NCBI GenBank assembly: GCA_009917545.1
Contig: QZDW01000005.1
Coordinates: 120,336 to 184,335 of the forward strand
DNA length: 64,000 nt
DNA from: a bacterium 1XD42-76
GTDB lineage: Bacteria > Bacillota > Clostridia > Lachnospirales > Lachnospiraceae
Reading direction: 5' to 3'
The position numbers and the translations under genes are program-made. The stretch's first letter is position 1; the number at the start of each line of letters is the position of its first letter. The notes under the pieces were generated by a model. That model was not told the DNA's origin. It saw nothing but the letters and a program-made list of their open reading frames with translations, and made no database searches. Positions 8,680 through 17,173 of the stretch are shown here, piece by piece.

Positions 8680-8841
8680 TCACAATAAAAATCCACCCAA
8701 AACCGGACGGAATTTTTCCCGCATTTTTTCCTCTATCCGCAGAAAATCCTGCTCGTCTATCACGCCTCTTTTCAGCATGGAGCGGGCGACCGCCACCGCC
8801 GCCTGGTATTTCTTCTCCCTTTCAAACTGCTCCGCCGTCAT
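8680..8841 (-). CDS. SHOCT-domain-like small protein
   Basis: 53 residues from the ATG at 8841, which follows GGGGGCGGTTTGG. The sequence MTAEQFEREKKYQAAV with RSMLKRGVIDEQDFLRIEEKM is the usual short SHOCT-like helical protein placed between a zinc-HTH protein and serine recombinases in these elements. It may be a recombination directionality or regulatory partner; no experiment is known to me. Overlaps the upstream gene by 20 bases. Confidence 0.7.
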   Translation of the reverse strand: MTAEQFEREKKYQAAVAVARSMLKRGVIDEQDFLRIEEKMREKFRPVLGGFLL

Positions 8842-9262
8842 CCAAACCGCCCCCTTTCCCGAACCGCGCCCTGATATAGCATTCATGGGAACAATATTTC
8901 CTCCTCCTATTTCCATAGCTCCGAAACTCCCGTCCGCAATGCCCACAGACCAGCACATAATACGCCTCCCGGTGTACCAGCTCCGGATGCGACCGCCACC
9001 ATGCCCTCCGGCAGCCCTCGCAGCAGAATTTCCGCCCCTTCCGCCCCGGAACCGAAGCCAGCGGCACCCCGCATTCCCGGCAGACTTTTGCCCGCTCCTT
9101 TGCCGCCACCCCCGTCAGATGGTTCCGCCTGCAGTAGCTCTTCACCGTATTCTCCGAAAGCCCCAGCCGCTCCGCCACCGCGCCATAGCCAAGCCCCTCC
9201 ATGCGCAGGAACCGCATCTTTTCCTTCTCCGCATCCGTCACCTGATACCACCCCATTTCCAT
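8822..9262 (-). CDS. Sigma-like HTH protein with zinc ribbons
   Basis: 146 residues. Residues 5-45 form a sigma region 4-like helix-turn-helix (EGLGYGAVAERLGLSENTVKSY). Two Cys clusters follow: CRECGVPL...FCCEGC near 60-85 and CGHCGREF...YCSHEC near 105-130. The family is conserved next to SHOCT-like and recombinase genes, which suggests a role in element transcription or excision control. The start at 9262 follows GAGTGGG; the ATG six bases inside is an alternative. Confidence 0.7.
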   Translation of the reverse strand: MEMGWYQVTDAEKEKMRFLRMEGLGYGAVAERLGLSENTVKSYCRRNHLTGVAAKERAKVCRECGVPLASVPGRKGRKFCCEGCRRAWWRSHPELVHREAYYVLVCGHCGREFRSYGNRRRKYCSHECYIRARFGKGGGLDDGGAV

Positions 9263-9332
9263 CAAAATCCCACTCAATAGATTTCTTCTGCCGCAATACA
9301 GCAAAAGTGGCCCCCGAAGGAGCCGCCCGCCG

Positions 9333-10913
9333 TCAATCCGGTATCCTGAGAACCATGCCCGCCCGGATCACGTCCGAACGCAGCCCGTTTGCCTCCATAA
9401 TCTCCGGATACCGCTTCCCGCTGCCAAGAAACCTCGCGGCAATCCCCCACAGCGTATCATGCTCCCCCACCGTATACATCACCGAAGACTTCCCGGCATA
9501 GACCAGCTTCCCACTATCATCAAAGACCGAATACCCCGCATTTTCATCTGCGCACCGCCTGGCGTAATCCAGCACCCGGAAAGCCCCTTTCTGGGAAGCC
9601 GCATCCGCCCAGCTTCTCCGCACCCTGTACATCACGCCCGAACCGGAAGCCCCGGCAGAACCGCCCCCATTTCCGCCTGGCAGGCCAGAACCGTTTCCAT
9701 TGCCACCTGATCCGCCGGAGCCACCAACCAGCCGCTCCCGAACCGCCGCCCGGAAGCTGTCCATGCTTTCCCCATGCCTAGGGAACCAGTGCATTACATC
9801 CTCATGGTTGGAAGCAATCCCACGTTCATGCCCCTCGCTATGGCAGATGATATTTTCCTCCGTAAAACCATACAGCCCGCAGAGATAGACGCAAAGCTCC
9901 ACCGCCTCCCGGTACACCTCATGGAAATAGGCAGCGTCCGCCAGGCCGTCCTCGCAGATCTCAAAAGAGATATAAGAATCATTTCCGCTCCCCTTCGGCC
10001 CGGAGCCGCAATGCCACCCCCGCCAGTCCCAGGGCAGCGTCTGGTATGTGGCAACCGTCCCGTCCGCCAGCTTCCCGATAAACCCATGGACGCAGACCTG
10101 CCGCCCGGACGGCATCGCCTGGTTCCAGTGGTTATTGTATTTATTCATCCCCAGAAGCCCGTCATCCAGGCCGACATACCGCCTAAGCCACGGGTTATCC
10201 ACCCCGGTGGAATGCACCATGATTCCCTTCGGCACAATCCGCCGCCCGGCCTTATAACAGGCATTTTCCGTAAAAATCAGCTTATGTAAATGCAAGCCTC
10301 TCACCCCTTCCATATCTTCCTCAAAAGAGACAACGCCGCCCCCGCCGTATTCCCGCACAAGGGCTGCGCCGTCATAATAGAACGCCAGTATCTCATGGTA
10401 AGGAACCCCATGCCCCGCCGCCCACATGCAGCCCACCTGGGACATCCCCACGCCGTGGCTGGCCGCCTTCGGCCTTTCCAGCCGGGCGGCAACATCCCAC
10501 GGATCAGCCTTATTCATATAGTAGGGATAATCCCGGCTCCAGACCTCCCCGCTCCTTTTCGTAACGCCCCCATTGGAGGCGGAATAATAGCAGTCAATGA
10601 CATCCCCGCCATACACCAGCACCATCCCGGCCGTATCCGCCACCGCCTCCCGGCTCCTTGGGCTGCAGTCAAGCAGTTCCGCCCGGTATGCCTGGAAGCT
10701 GGTAGTATCATCCACCACAATGCCCGCCAGCACCCGCCTAAGAGCAAAAGTGCGAGCGGCCACCGCCTGCGCACGGAGCGCGTCCCCATGAGAGCCCTCC
10801 CCAATCTCCGCAGGCACCACGCCGCAGAGATATTCCTCCAAATCCAGCTCTGCAATCCCCTCCCCGTGCCGGGCGATATTCCCGGCACGGGTCATCTTGA
10901 CCCTGATCCTCAT
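9333..10913 (-). CDS. Modular endolysin: SpoIID + amidase + LysM
   Basis: 526 residues with four parts. Residues 1-195 are a SpoIID/LytB domain (VVPAEIGEGSHGDALRAQAV; the PAE glutamate is the family's catalytic residue), a lytic transglycosylase type. Residues 205-400 are an Amidase_2 domain (MVHSTGVDNP, SNHEDVMHWF), a zinc amidase. A Gly/Ser/Asn linker (about 400-432) leads to a SPOR-like segment and a C-terminal LysM (YTVGEHDTLWGIAARF). It should cut glycan strands and stem peptides at lysis. It overlaps the holin gene by four bases; together they form the lysis cassette. Confidence 0.9.
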   Translation of the reverse strand: MRIRVKMTRAGNIARHGEGIAELDLEEYLCGVVPAEIGEGSHGDALRAQAVAARTFALRRVLAGIVVDDTTSFQAYRAELLDCSPRSREAVADTAGMVLVYGGDVIDCYYSASNGGVTKRSGEVWSRDYPYYMNKADPWDVAARLERPKAASHGVGMSQVGCMWAAGHGVPYHEILAFYYDGAALVREYGGGGVVSFEEDMEGVRGLHLHKLIFTENACYKAGRRIVPKGIMVHSTGVDNPWLRRYVGLDDGLLGMNKYNNHWNQAMPSGRQVCVHGFIGKLADGTVATYQTLPWDWRGWHCGSGPKGSGNDSYISFEICEDGLADAAYFHEVYREAVELCVYLCGLYGFTEENIICHSEGHERGIASNHEDVMHWFPRHGESMDSFRAAVRERLVGGSGGSGGNGNGSGLPGGNGGGSAGASGSGVMYRVRRSWADAASQKGAFRVLDYARRCADENAGYSVFDDSGKLVYAGKSSVMYTVGEHDTLWGIAARFLGSGKRYPEIMEANGLRSDVIRAGMVLRIPD

Positions 10914-11323
10914 TCACTGTCCTCCTTTTCCCGGTCATGGAGCTGCGCTAGCGCGTCTTTCAGCTTCTCCGGAACCGGCAGGCCGATATGGGCGGCATTT
11001 TCCAGCAGGCTCACGCCCTCATTAGAAATGTAAAAGAAGATCACCGCCGTCCTCAGCGCATCCCCCGAACCGATCACCTGCGCATCCAGGATATGCCCCG
11101 CGCCCACCATGACGAAGATCAGCACCTTGCGGAAGATCCCCCGAAACCCCACCTCGCTGGATAAGCTCCTATCCGCAATGGCGCACATCACCCCCGTCAG
11201 GTAGTCGATCACCACAAAAGCCAACAGGGCATAGAAAAAGCCGTCCAGCTCCCCGAAGAACCAGCCAATCCCGCCACCCACGGCCGCAAACACCACCTGA
11301 ACCACATTCCATACATCCTTCAT
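10910..11323 (-). CDS. Phage holin (TcdE/Cph1-like family)
   Basis: 137 residues from the ATG at 11323, where AGAGG lies nine bases upstream. It has an N-terminal amphipathic region, hydrophobic helices at about 10-30, 32-52 and 70-95, and a charged C-terminus (AQLHDREKEDSE), as in the phage_holin_4 family. It makes membrane lesions that release the lysin. Its stop overlaps the lysin start. Confidence 0.85.
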   Translation of the reverse strand: MKDVWNVVQVVFAAVGGGIGWFFGELDGFFYALLAFVVIDYLTGVMCAIADRSLSSEVGFRGIFRKVLIFVMVGAGHILDAQVIGSGDALRTAVIFFYISNEGVSLLENAAHIGLPVPEKLKDALAQLHDREKEDSE

Positions 11324-11525
11324 ACCTAAGTACCTCTCTTTCATTTTTTTGTATGAAAAAAGCGGCTCCCATTATGGAAAACCGCCAATTCCCAAATTGA
11401 TTTCTTGTTACTTCTGCCAACAAAACGCCCCCTTCTTTGTCTGCTTTTCCAGAGCGTAAAGACTTGATGGAACGCCCCGTCTCCGCTAAGCTGACAGCAC
11501 TAAAAAAGAAGGAGGCAAACGCCAT

Positions 11526-11903
11526 ATGAAATCAAAAATAATCAAAGTCCTGTATTCCTCCCGCACCCGCCGGGACTTCCATTCCATCTATGCCGGGGCC
11601 ATGCGCTACATCTGGACGCCCAAGATATCCATTGAGGGCAAATGGCTCGAAGCCCTCGGATACCACATCGGTGACCATATCAAGGTTGAATATGACGAGC
11701 AGGGCATCCATATCCGCCCCCTGACCGCCATGGAACAGAAATCCTTGGAACAGACGCAGGCAACAAAGAAGCTGGAAAACAAAATCGTAAAGCTGACAAA
11801 AGTCAAAACAATGATAGAGGCCGATACCGCCGCCCTCTCCATGGTAGCCGAACGGAAAGCCGACTATCCCGCCACCTCTGAAATCCAGCCCTCCAGCATC
11901 TAA
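11526..11903 (+). CDS. SymE/AbrB-like protein on the opposite strand
   Basis: 125 residues, preceded by a near-perfect AAGGAGG nine bases from the ATG. The core ISIEGKWLEALGYHIGDHI matches the SymE/AbrB-like fold; a coiled coil follows (residues 70-110). It is the only plus-strand gene inside the prophage, placed between tail-fibre and holin genes. It could be a toxin, a regulator, or a lysogeny-expressed moron. The 180 bases upstream hold weak promoter-like sequence only. Confidence 0.6.
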   Translation: MKSKIIKVLYSSRTRRDFHSIYAGAMRYIWTPKISIEGKWLEALGYHIGDHIKVEYDEQGIHIRPLTAMEQKSLEQTQATKKLENKIVKLTKVKTMIEADTAALSMVAERKADYPATSEIQPSSI

Positions 11904-11955
11904 GGAACCGCAACCGCCGGATTTCCCGGCATAACCCAAACCGACAAATGATATC

Positions 11956-13347
11956 TCATTCTTCCGTCAGCGTATAGGTAATCTTCATGGTCTTATCCAC
12001 GGTCTTTACCACCGCTGACGAAAGATTGTTGACAGAAGCCAGGTACGGCGTGAGCAGGTACATGCTCCGGTACTCGCTCCCATAGCTGCCGCCCCATCCC
12101 ACAAGGAACTGCCCATACTGGAAGAGCGGCGTGGCCGCGCTGGTAAGCCTCGCGCTCCCCTGCGTATGCACCACCCCATCATTTATGGTGATCTGGAAAT
12201 CCCCGCCCACAATCAGGTCGCCCACCAGCGTAAGGAACAGCTCGCAGGTTCCCGTATCGCATAAGGGCTTCCATTTTGATGTAAACCCAAACGGGATCAG
12301 CGTCACATCCGCCATGTTCGCCATATTGATCTTATAAATACCCTTCTTATCGTAGGCAGGCACATACAGATACCCGCCCCGCATACAGCACCGGCATTTC
12401 CGCTCCGGATAGCTCCCGGACATATCCCTCTCGCCCACCGACATCAGCTTCGCGTTCGGCAGCGTCCAGTCCCCCTCGGTCATGGAATGATCCGCCTTGG
12501 ATATCCTCACCCATAAAAGCCTGGCATTCCCGGAGGAATTTCCCTCATTGGAAAACCCGTACCAGTACCCGTCCCGCCCGTCCATGAACTCCCCGTATTT
12601 CGTATAGCTTCCAAGGAACAGAAATGTCTCCGTAGGAACCGCATTGTCTTCCAGTACCGTATAGGTGCTGTCGTCCAGCTTCTCATTCAGCCCAATGGAA
12701 AAGACCGGGATGCGCACCTTCCGTATCCGCACGCTGGAATCCTCAAATGTAATGGAATACAAAAGGTTCCCTTCAAAATCCATCTCCACCGCCTCAAACA
12801 ATACCGCCTGCTGCGACGTGGACAGGTCGCGGATATCCAGCTTTTTTATCTGCAGGAATGTGCTGGCATCCCCCACAAGGCTCCCGAACCCGTTCTGCCC
12901 GCCCTGGGCACTGGTCAGAGCCACAGCCGCAATCGTCCCGTTCCCCTGGCTCGGCGTAAATTCCCAGACAAATCTGTACCCGTTCTCCAAAGCCTTGCTC
13001 TCCGTCTGGTTCATGCTCCCCCGCGCCGTATTGGCCGAGGAATTGACATTGTTGGAGGCATAGGCCACCGGCAGGTTATCCGAACCGGCATACATGATAT
13101 CCGCATCTTCTTCCAGCGTTTTGGAAAACAGGAGTATCCCGCCTATCATGTTCGGGCAGATCGGGAGCAGGCTCCCATTCCATGCCAGCACGTCCGCCAG
13201 TTCCACCTCCGAATAGAACACCCCCATGGGGTTGCTGCCGAGGATATTGTTCACCGCATTGGTGACCATATTTTCCTCAGTAACAGTCTCCACCGCCCCC
13301 GTCTGGGCATCCGTAAGCTCTATCACCATTGTCCCCTTCAACCTCAT
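11956..13347 (-). CDS. Tail fibre / receptor-binding-type structural protein
   Basis: 463 residues beginning MRLKGTMVIELTDAQTGAVE. It is placed after the tail-tip gene, where siphophages encode adhesins. The C-terminal 200 residues are beta-rich with repeated Tyr/Trp/Gly turns (DGRDGYWYGF, GWGGSYGSEYRSMY). No enzymatic motif is seen. Host-receptor binding is inferred from position and composition. The start overlaps the stop of the preceding tail gene (ATGA). Confidence 0.65.
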   Translation of the reverse strand: MRLKGTMVIELTDAQTGAVETVTEENMVTNAVNNILGSNPMGVFYSEVELADVLAWNGSLLPICPNMIGGILLFSKTLEEDADIMYAGSDNLPVAYASNNVNSSANTARGSMNQTESKALENGYRFVWEFTPSQGNGTIAAVALTSAQGGQNGFGSLVGDASTFLQIKKLDIRDLSTSQQAVLFEAVEMDFEGNLLYSITFEDSSVRIRKVRIPVFSIGLNEKLDDSTYTVLEDNAVPTETFLFLGSYTKYGEFMDGRDGYWYGFSNEGNSSGNARLLWVRISKADHSMTEGDWTLPNAKLMSVGERDMSGSYPERKCRCCMRGGYLYVPAYDKKGIYKINMANMADVTLIPFGFTSKWKPLCDTGTCELFLTLVGDLIVGGDFQITINDGVVHTQGSARLTSAATPLFQYGQFLVGWGGSYGSEYRSMYLLTPYLASVNNLSSAVVKTVDKTMKITYTLTEE

Positions 13348-15269
13348 TCCAGATCTCCTCCTATCTCCACCGGGCGGCAGAACCCGCCGAGGGCTGTCCT
13401 GCCCGCCATATGGTCTGCATATTCCCGGATCACAAGCTCCATGGTCTCCGTCTTAATGCTCCCGGCAAATCCCCGCACCTGCAGGCCGCCAGCCAACGGG
13501 AACCTTGATACATATTCCCCTATCTCAATCTTCCCGTCCCATGCCGCCGCAGCCGCCATGGCCTGCCCACTGATCGAGGCGATACAACCGCCGACCTCCA
13601 CCGTCCCCTCCCCGCCCTCCATGCGCAGGTACACATTGAACGTATTCGTAATGTTCGGCACCAGCTTCTCAATGGGATAATACAGCGAAAGGATATGCTT
13701 CCCGCTATGCCATGTTTCTGCCGGATGATGCAGGAGGATCTCCGAATCATTCAGCACATAAGTGACAAAACCCGCCGCCTTCCCATCTTCCATCCATGAT
13801 ACCGGCAGCTCCACATCTACCGATGCTTCCACCATGCCGCCAGAACCTTCCCCGGAACCAGAATCGCTTTCCAAAAGACCGCTTAGAGCATCCGGGCCAT
13901 TCTCCACCCCGCCAGCATTTCCCCCGGCTCCGGCATCTCCGCCCGCCATCCCAGCAGGAATCGGCACAATGACCGTCCCCTTCGCGCTGGCCGACCGCCC
14001 CACCGGCTCCGCCGCCACATCCACGACCACCTGCCCGAAGAACTGCACATGGTTCTCCTCTTTTGACGCAAATTCAATGCTGATGATCTTCACGTCCGTA
14101 TCCGCAATGCTGTAGGCTGACGCATTGGTAAAGGTATGTATCCCCAGCTTCCCCGCCTCGATCTGGTTCAGCAGGCCGGAGATATTCTTATCATTCTTGG
14201 ATTTCGCCTGCGCCAGCCTCGGGTTCTTCCCCACACATTTCAGCTTCATCTTCCCGCCAATCTTGCAATGAAAAGAAGTAATGCAGGCAAGCTGCTCCCC
14301 ATCCGCCTGGCCACCGGAAAAGGTAAGCACGTCCCCCAAATCAAAGGCCGGGTTCCCTATGGTCTCCGAATCGAAGGGCACATAATTCACCGCCGAAAGG
14401 CTGGCTAAGATATTCCGGCATAACGCCTCCCGCGTCTCATCCAGCCCGAACTGCAGCAGCGGGTTGATGCCTAAATTCATAGTAAGCCCATCGTCTCGGT
14501 CAGCCGCGTAATACTCCGCCATCTGCGTCCGCAGGTTCGTAGAGCTCACCGCCGTATACCGGGTGACAAAATCCGAGAAGCTGCTGGAGAACCGGTGCCT
14601 CTGCAGAACCTCCGCCACCGGGGAATCCCCGTATTTCCGCAGCTCCAATTTCCCCGCCCTATTGATACAGAAAAATCCCCCAAGCACCTGCGCCACAAAA
14701 TACAGCACGTCCCGATATGTCTCGATATCGTTCTCCGCATAAATGGAAAGCACCTCCGAGCCGTTGGGCATCGTCCCAATCTCTGCCTCCGTCTGCGCCA
14801 GTTCTACTTTACACGCCTTGGCGCACAATTCCATGAAGCCATAAGCCGTCCCCACCGACTCAAACCCATTGAAATCCCGCTCAAACCGGAGCATATGGTC
14901 ATAAGCCTTCAATTCCAAGAAATGCGCTGTCCGGTTCGCCTCGCTCACCTCGAAGATGCCCATGGGAACCTCCTCATAGGAGCCGTCCCCCAGCCGCAGG
15001 TGATAGAATAATTCCACCTGCGCATCCTCCAAGGTATACCGGTCAATCGGCAGATAGAGGCTGATCCCCATTTCCGCCGCGTACACCGTCCCCAGCTCAA
15101 TCTCCGAGCTCCCGCAGCACTGCCCGGAGATATAGCCGCTGCCCTTTACAATATCCTCCTGGGTAAACCCATAGACAGCCCCCGCCGCCGTAGTGATCCG
15201 CCCCGTCCAGTAATAATGCCGGGTATTCCCCTGCACCGCCTGCAGGAACGCCTCGCTTACTGGGTACAT
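13344..15269 (-). CDS. Tail-tip hub / tail-associated protein
   Basis: 641 residues from the ATG at 15269, preceded by GGGGGTG. Two upstream in-frame ATGs (15290, 15335) exist, but the region holds the terminator of the inserted nuclease gene, so they are likely not used. The N-terminal 350 residues resemble the Gp18/Tal-type hub domain (FMELCAKACKV, DVLYFVAQVLGGFFCINRAGKLEL); the C-terminal third has a Gly-rich linker near residue 465 and a beta domain. It likely caps the tail under the tape measure. Confidence 0.75.
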   Translation of the reverse strand: MYPVSEAFLQAVQGNTRHYYWTGRITTAAGAVYGFTQEDIVKGSGYISGQCCGSSEIELGTVYAAEMGISLYLPIDRYTLEDAQVELFYHLRLGDGSYEEVPMGIFEVSEANRTAHFLELKAYDHMLRFERDFNGFESVGTAYGFMELCAKACKVELAQTEAEIGTMPNGSEVLSIYAENDIETYRDVLYFVAQVLGGFFCINRAGKLELRKYGDSPVAEVLQRHRFSSSFSDFVTRYTAVSSTNLRTQMAEYYAADRDDGLTMNLGINPLLQFGLDETREALCRNILASLSAVNYVPFDSETIGNPAFDLGDVLTFSGGQADGEQLACITSFHCKIGGKMKLKCVGKNPRLAQAKSKNDKNISGLLNQIEAGKLGIHTFTNASAYSIADTDVKIISIEFASKEENHVQFFGQVVVDVAAEPVGRSASAKGTVIVPIPAGMAGGDAGAGGNAGGVENGPDALSGLLESDSGSGEGSGGMVEASVDVELPVSWMEDGKAAGFVTYVLNDSEILLHHPAETWHSGKHILSLYYPIEKLVPNITNTFNVYLRMEGGEGTVEVGGCIASISGQAMAAAAAWDGKIEIGEYVSRFPLAGGLQVRGFAGSIKTETMELVIREYADHMAGRTALGGFCRPVEIGGDLE

Positions 15270-15292
15270 AGGAAAACACCCCCATTCCATAG

Positions 15293-15326
15293 AAAAAGCA
15301 CCAGCCGTTTTTGACTGATGCCTTTT
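15293..15326 (-). terminator. Terminator of the nuclease moron
   Basis: On the minus strand GGCATCAGTC pairs with GGCTGGTGC around AAAAAC, using G-U wobbles that only work in this orientation, then TTTTT. It lies just after the stop of the AT-rich gene and inside the apparent upstream extension of the tail-hub reading frame. Confidence 0.75.
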
Positions 15327-15331
15327 CAGGT

Positions 15332-16726
15332 TCATTTCAATAAATTAGTATCGGTATAATAATTATATCCATATCTTTTTAATATTTCGATAATCTTTCT
15401 CTCTAATCGTTTATAATCATTAGCCACAGTATATTTGACACATTCCAAGTCTAATCCATTATGAATACAATACTGCTTTTTCTTTTCATCATATCTAACT
15501 TGACGCATAAAATTATTTTCTACATTATTATGCGTAGTTTCTTCGCCATCATCTGTAACAAAATCTCCATACTCATCATAGTACCCTTTTTTATAATGAT
15601 GCGGGCCTTGTAATTCAATAAGCAAATCAATTTTAGGCACACCAGTCTCATCATAAGACTTATATAGTGCAAAGTCAAAACGTAACGACTTTCCAGAGTC
15701 CCCTACTAAACCTTCAAAGGATACTTCTCTAATATATGTAATACCAAGCTGATTAAATATATCCATCGTTTTTGCTTCAAAAGAAGAAACGGTATGACAA
15801 TTACAGCTTCTACTGGGATAGAATCCACGTTCTTCATCAAACGATATTTTAAAGTCTGATGATAAGATTTCAGCTTCTTTTCCACAAATTGTGCATACAC
15901 AAAAATATTTCTTAGCAATCGTAATTTTAGGAGTTCCGTATTCTGGTTTATTTAGTGATAGATATTGTGAATCTGTACACCTTTTTATAAAATAGCTATC
16001 CCAATAATGATTTATTAAGTCTTTTTTGAATGATGGATCATAACAAACCAGAGCTTGAAAATCGTCATATCTATGTTCTTCTTCGTATAATTCACGTTCA
16101 CTTTTAGCTTTTTCGTAATCAACCCTATCTTGCTCGGAATCATACTCAAACAATAATCTAATGCTTTGTTTTTCAATCTGCATCCGTGCTTGTGATATAT
16201 TTTTACATTCCATCTGATATTTAACCACAAATGGCTTTTTCCGTTCATATCCTCCCTTTAGGACATCATATTCTCGCAAAATAGCTTGCAAATATGAAAC
16301 CATTGGTGCTATTGACTTTTTTCTATATCGGAATACCCATTGATTTGCAAATTCTATAGCAGCTTCATTTACCAAATCTTTTATATATCTGTGTTTTGGA
16401 GCAGTCATATCTGCAATCATATCCTCAATGGCTCGTTCATCATATTTATGAACAAATTCTTCTTTCTCCGTATAATGATATTTTGAATTTAACTGTGGCT
16501 CCTGTTTGGGGAATGATAATCCATTAGGTACTAAATAATCAATCCCATGATTATTTTCATAATGATACTCTTTTGAACAACAGTCGCAGAACAGTTCAAC
16601 CGGAGTATTAGACTCTCTTTCCTGCCCCCAATCATTCGATAAATAAATTCTATAATATTGTAAGAATCCTCGCCCACAAGCACATTTCGCACGATATGGT
16701 TTTCTACTATATTCTTCATATGACAT
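15332..16726 (-). CDS. AT-rich moron: PD-(D/E)XK nuclease-like protein with zinc-binding motifs
   Basis: 464 residues, clearly AT-richer than the flanking tail genes. Cys pairs near the N-terminus (CACGRG, CDCCSKEY) and at about 283-320 (CTICGKEAE ... CNC) suggest zinc sites. The C-terminal 120 residues look like a Vsr/DUF2726-type PD-(D/E)XK nuclease: RFDFALY, then DLLIELQGPHHY, then RYDEKKKQYC. It has its own -10 element (16763-16768), a GGGGTGG ribosome site and its own terminator. Possible roles are an anti-phage effector or a free-standing homing nuclease; both are inference. Confidence 0.65.
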   Translation of the reverse strand: MSYEEYSRKPYRAKCACGRGFLQYYRIYLSNDWGQERESNTPVELFCDCCSKEYHYENNHGIDYLVPNGLSFPKQEPQLNSKYHYTEKEEFVHKYDERAIEDMIADMTAPKHRYIKDLVNEAAIEFANQWVFRYRKKSIAPMVSYLQAILREYDVLKGGYERKKPFVVKYQMECKNISQARMQIEKQSIRLLFEYDSEQDRVDYEKAKSERELYEEEHRYDDFQALVCYDPSFKKDLINHYWDSYFIKRCTDSQYLSLNKPEYGTPKITIAKKYFCVCTICGKEAEILSSDFKISFDEERGFYPSRSCNCHTVSSFEAKTMDIFNQLGITYIREVSFEGLVGDSGKSLRFDFALYKSYDETGVPKIDLLIELQGPHHYKKGYYDEYGDFVTDDGEETTHNNVENNFMRQVRYDEKKKQYCIHNGLDLECVKYTVANDYKRLERKIIEILKRYGYNYYTDTNLLK

Positions 16727-16762
16727 AAATCCACCCCATGTCTGTTACATTTTGCTCTTATC

Positions 16763-16768
16763 ATTATA
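16763..16768 (-). promoter_or_regulatory. -10 element of the nuclease moron promoter
   Basis: TATAAT preceded directly by TTG, 37 bases from the start codon. The -35 is weak (TGATTT-like, 16 bases upstream). The surrounding DNA is AT-rich, unlike the phage. Confidence 0.6.
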
Positions 16769-16804
16769 CAAGATATCGAGATAAAAATCACCCATTATTT
16801 AGAC

Positions 16805-17167
16805 TTAAAACTCCTTCAACGTAAACGACACCTTCCAAAGCCCCTTATAAGAAGTATCCTTCACCAGCCCCGCCTTATACCCGTCAATGAACATTTCCGT
16901 ATTCTTCACCGCCAGCGTCTCCATATCAAAATAGTCCACGCTGATTTTCTCCTTCTGCTTAAACCCCGTAAGCAACCGTAACCATTTTGCCGATACGGAA
17001 AAGGAGACCGAAATACGCGCCACCCCCAGCCGTACCACATCCCGCTGGGTAGTCCCCGCCTCCGTCTCCCCTCCCGAATCCGCCTCGATATCCACCATCT
17101 GCACCTCGTAGGAATCCGGCAGGGGGAGGGGCATACCGTCAAACGCCAGATACTGTATAAACGCCAT
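16805..17167 (-). CDS. Phage tail protein, Dit-like position
   Basis: 120 residues starting MAFIQYLAFDGMPLPLPDSYEVQ, a small beta-rich protein between the tape measure and tail-hub genes. Position and size suggest a distal-tail (Dit-like) or baseplate adaptor component; I recognise the type but not a named family. GGGAGGTAGAGTGGA supports the start. The nuclease moron has inserted directly downstream of it, splitting the original tail operon. Confidence 0.6.
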   Translation of the reverse strand: MAFIQYLAFDGMPLPLPDSYEVQMVDIEADSGGETEAGTTQRDVVRLGVARISVSFSVSAKWLRLLTGFKQKEKISVDYFDMETLAVKNTEMFIDGYKAGLVKDTSYKGLWKVSFTLKEF

Positions 17168-17173
17168 TCCACT

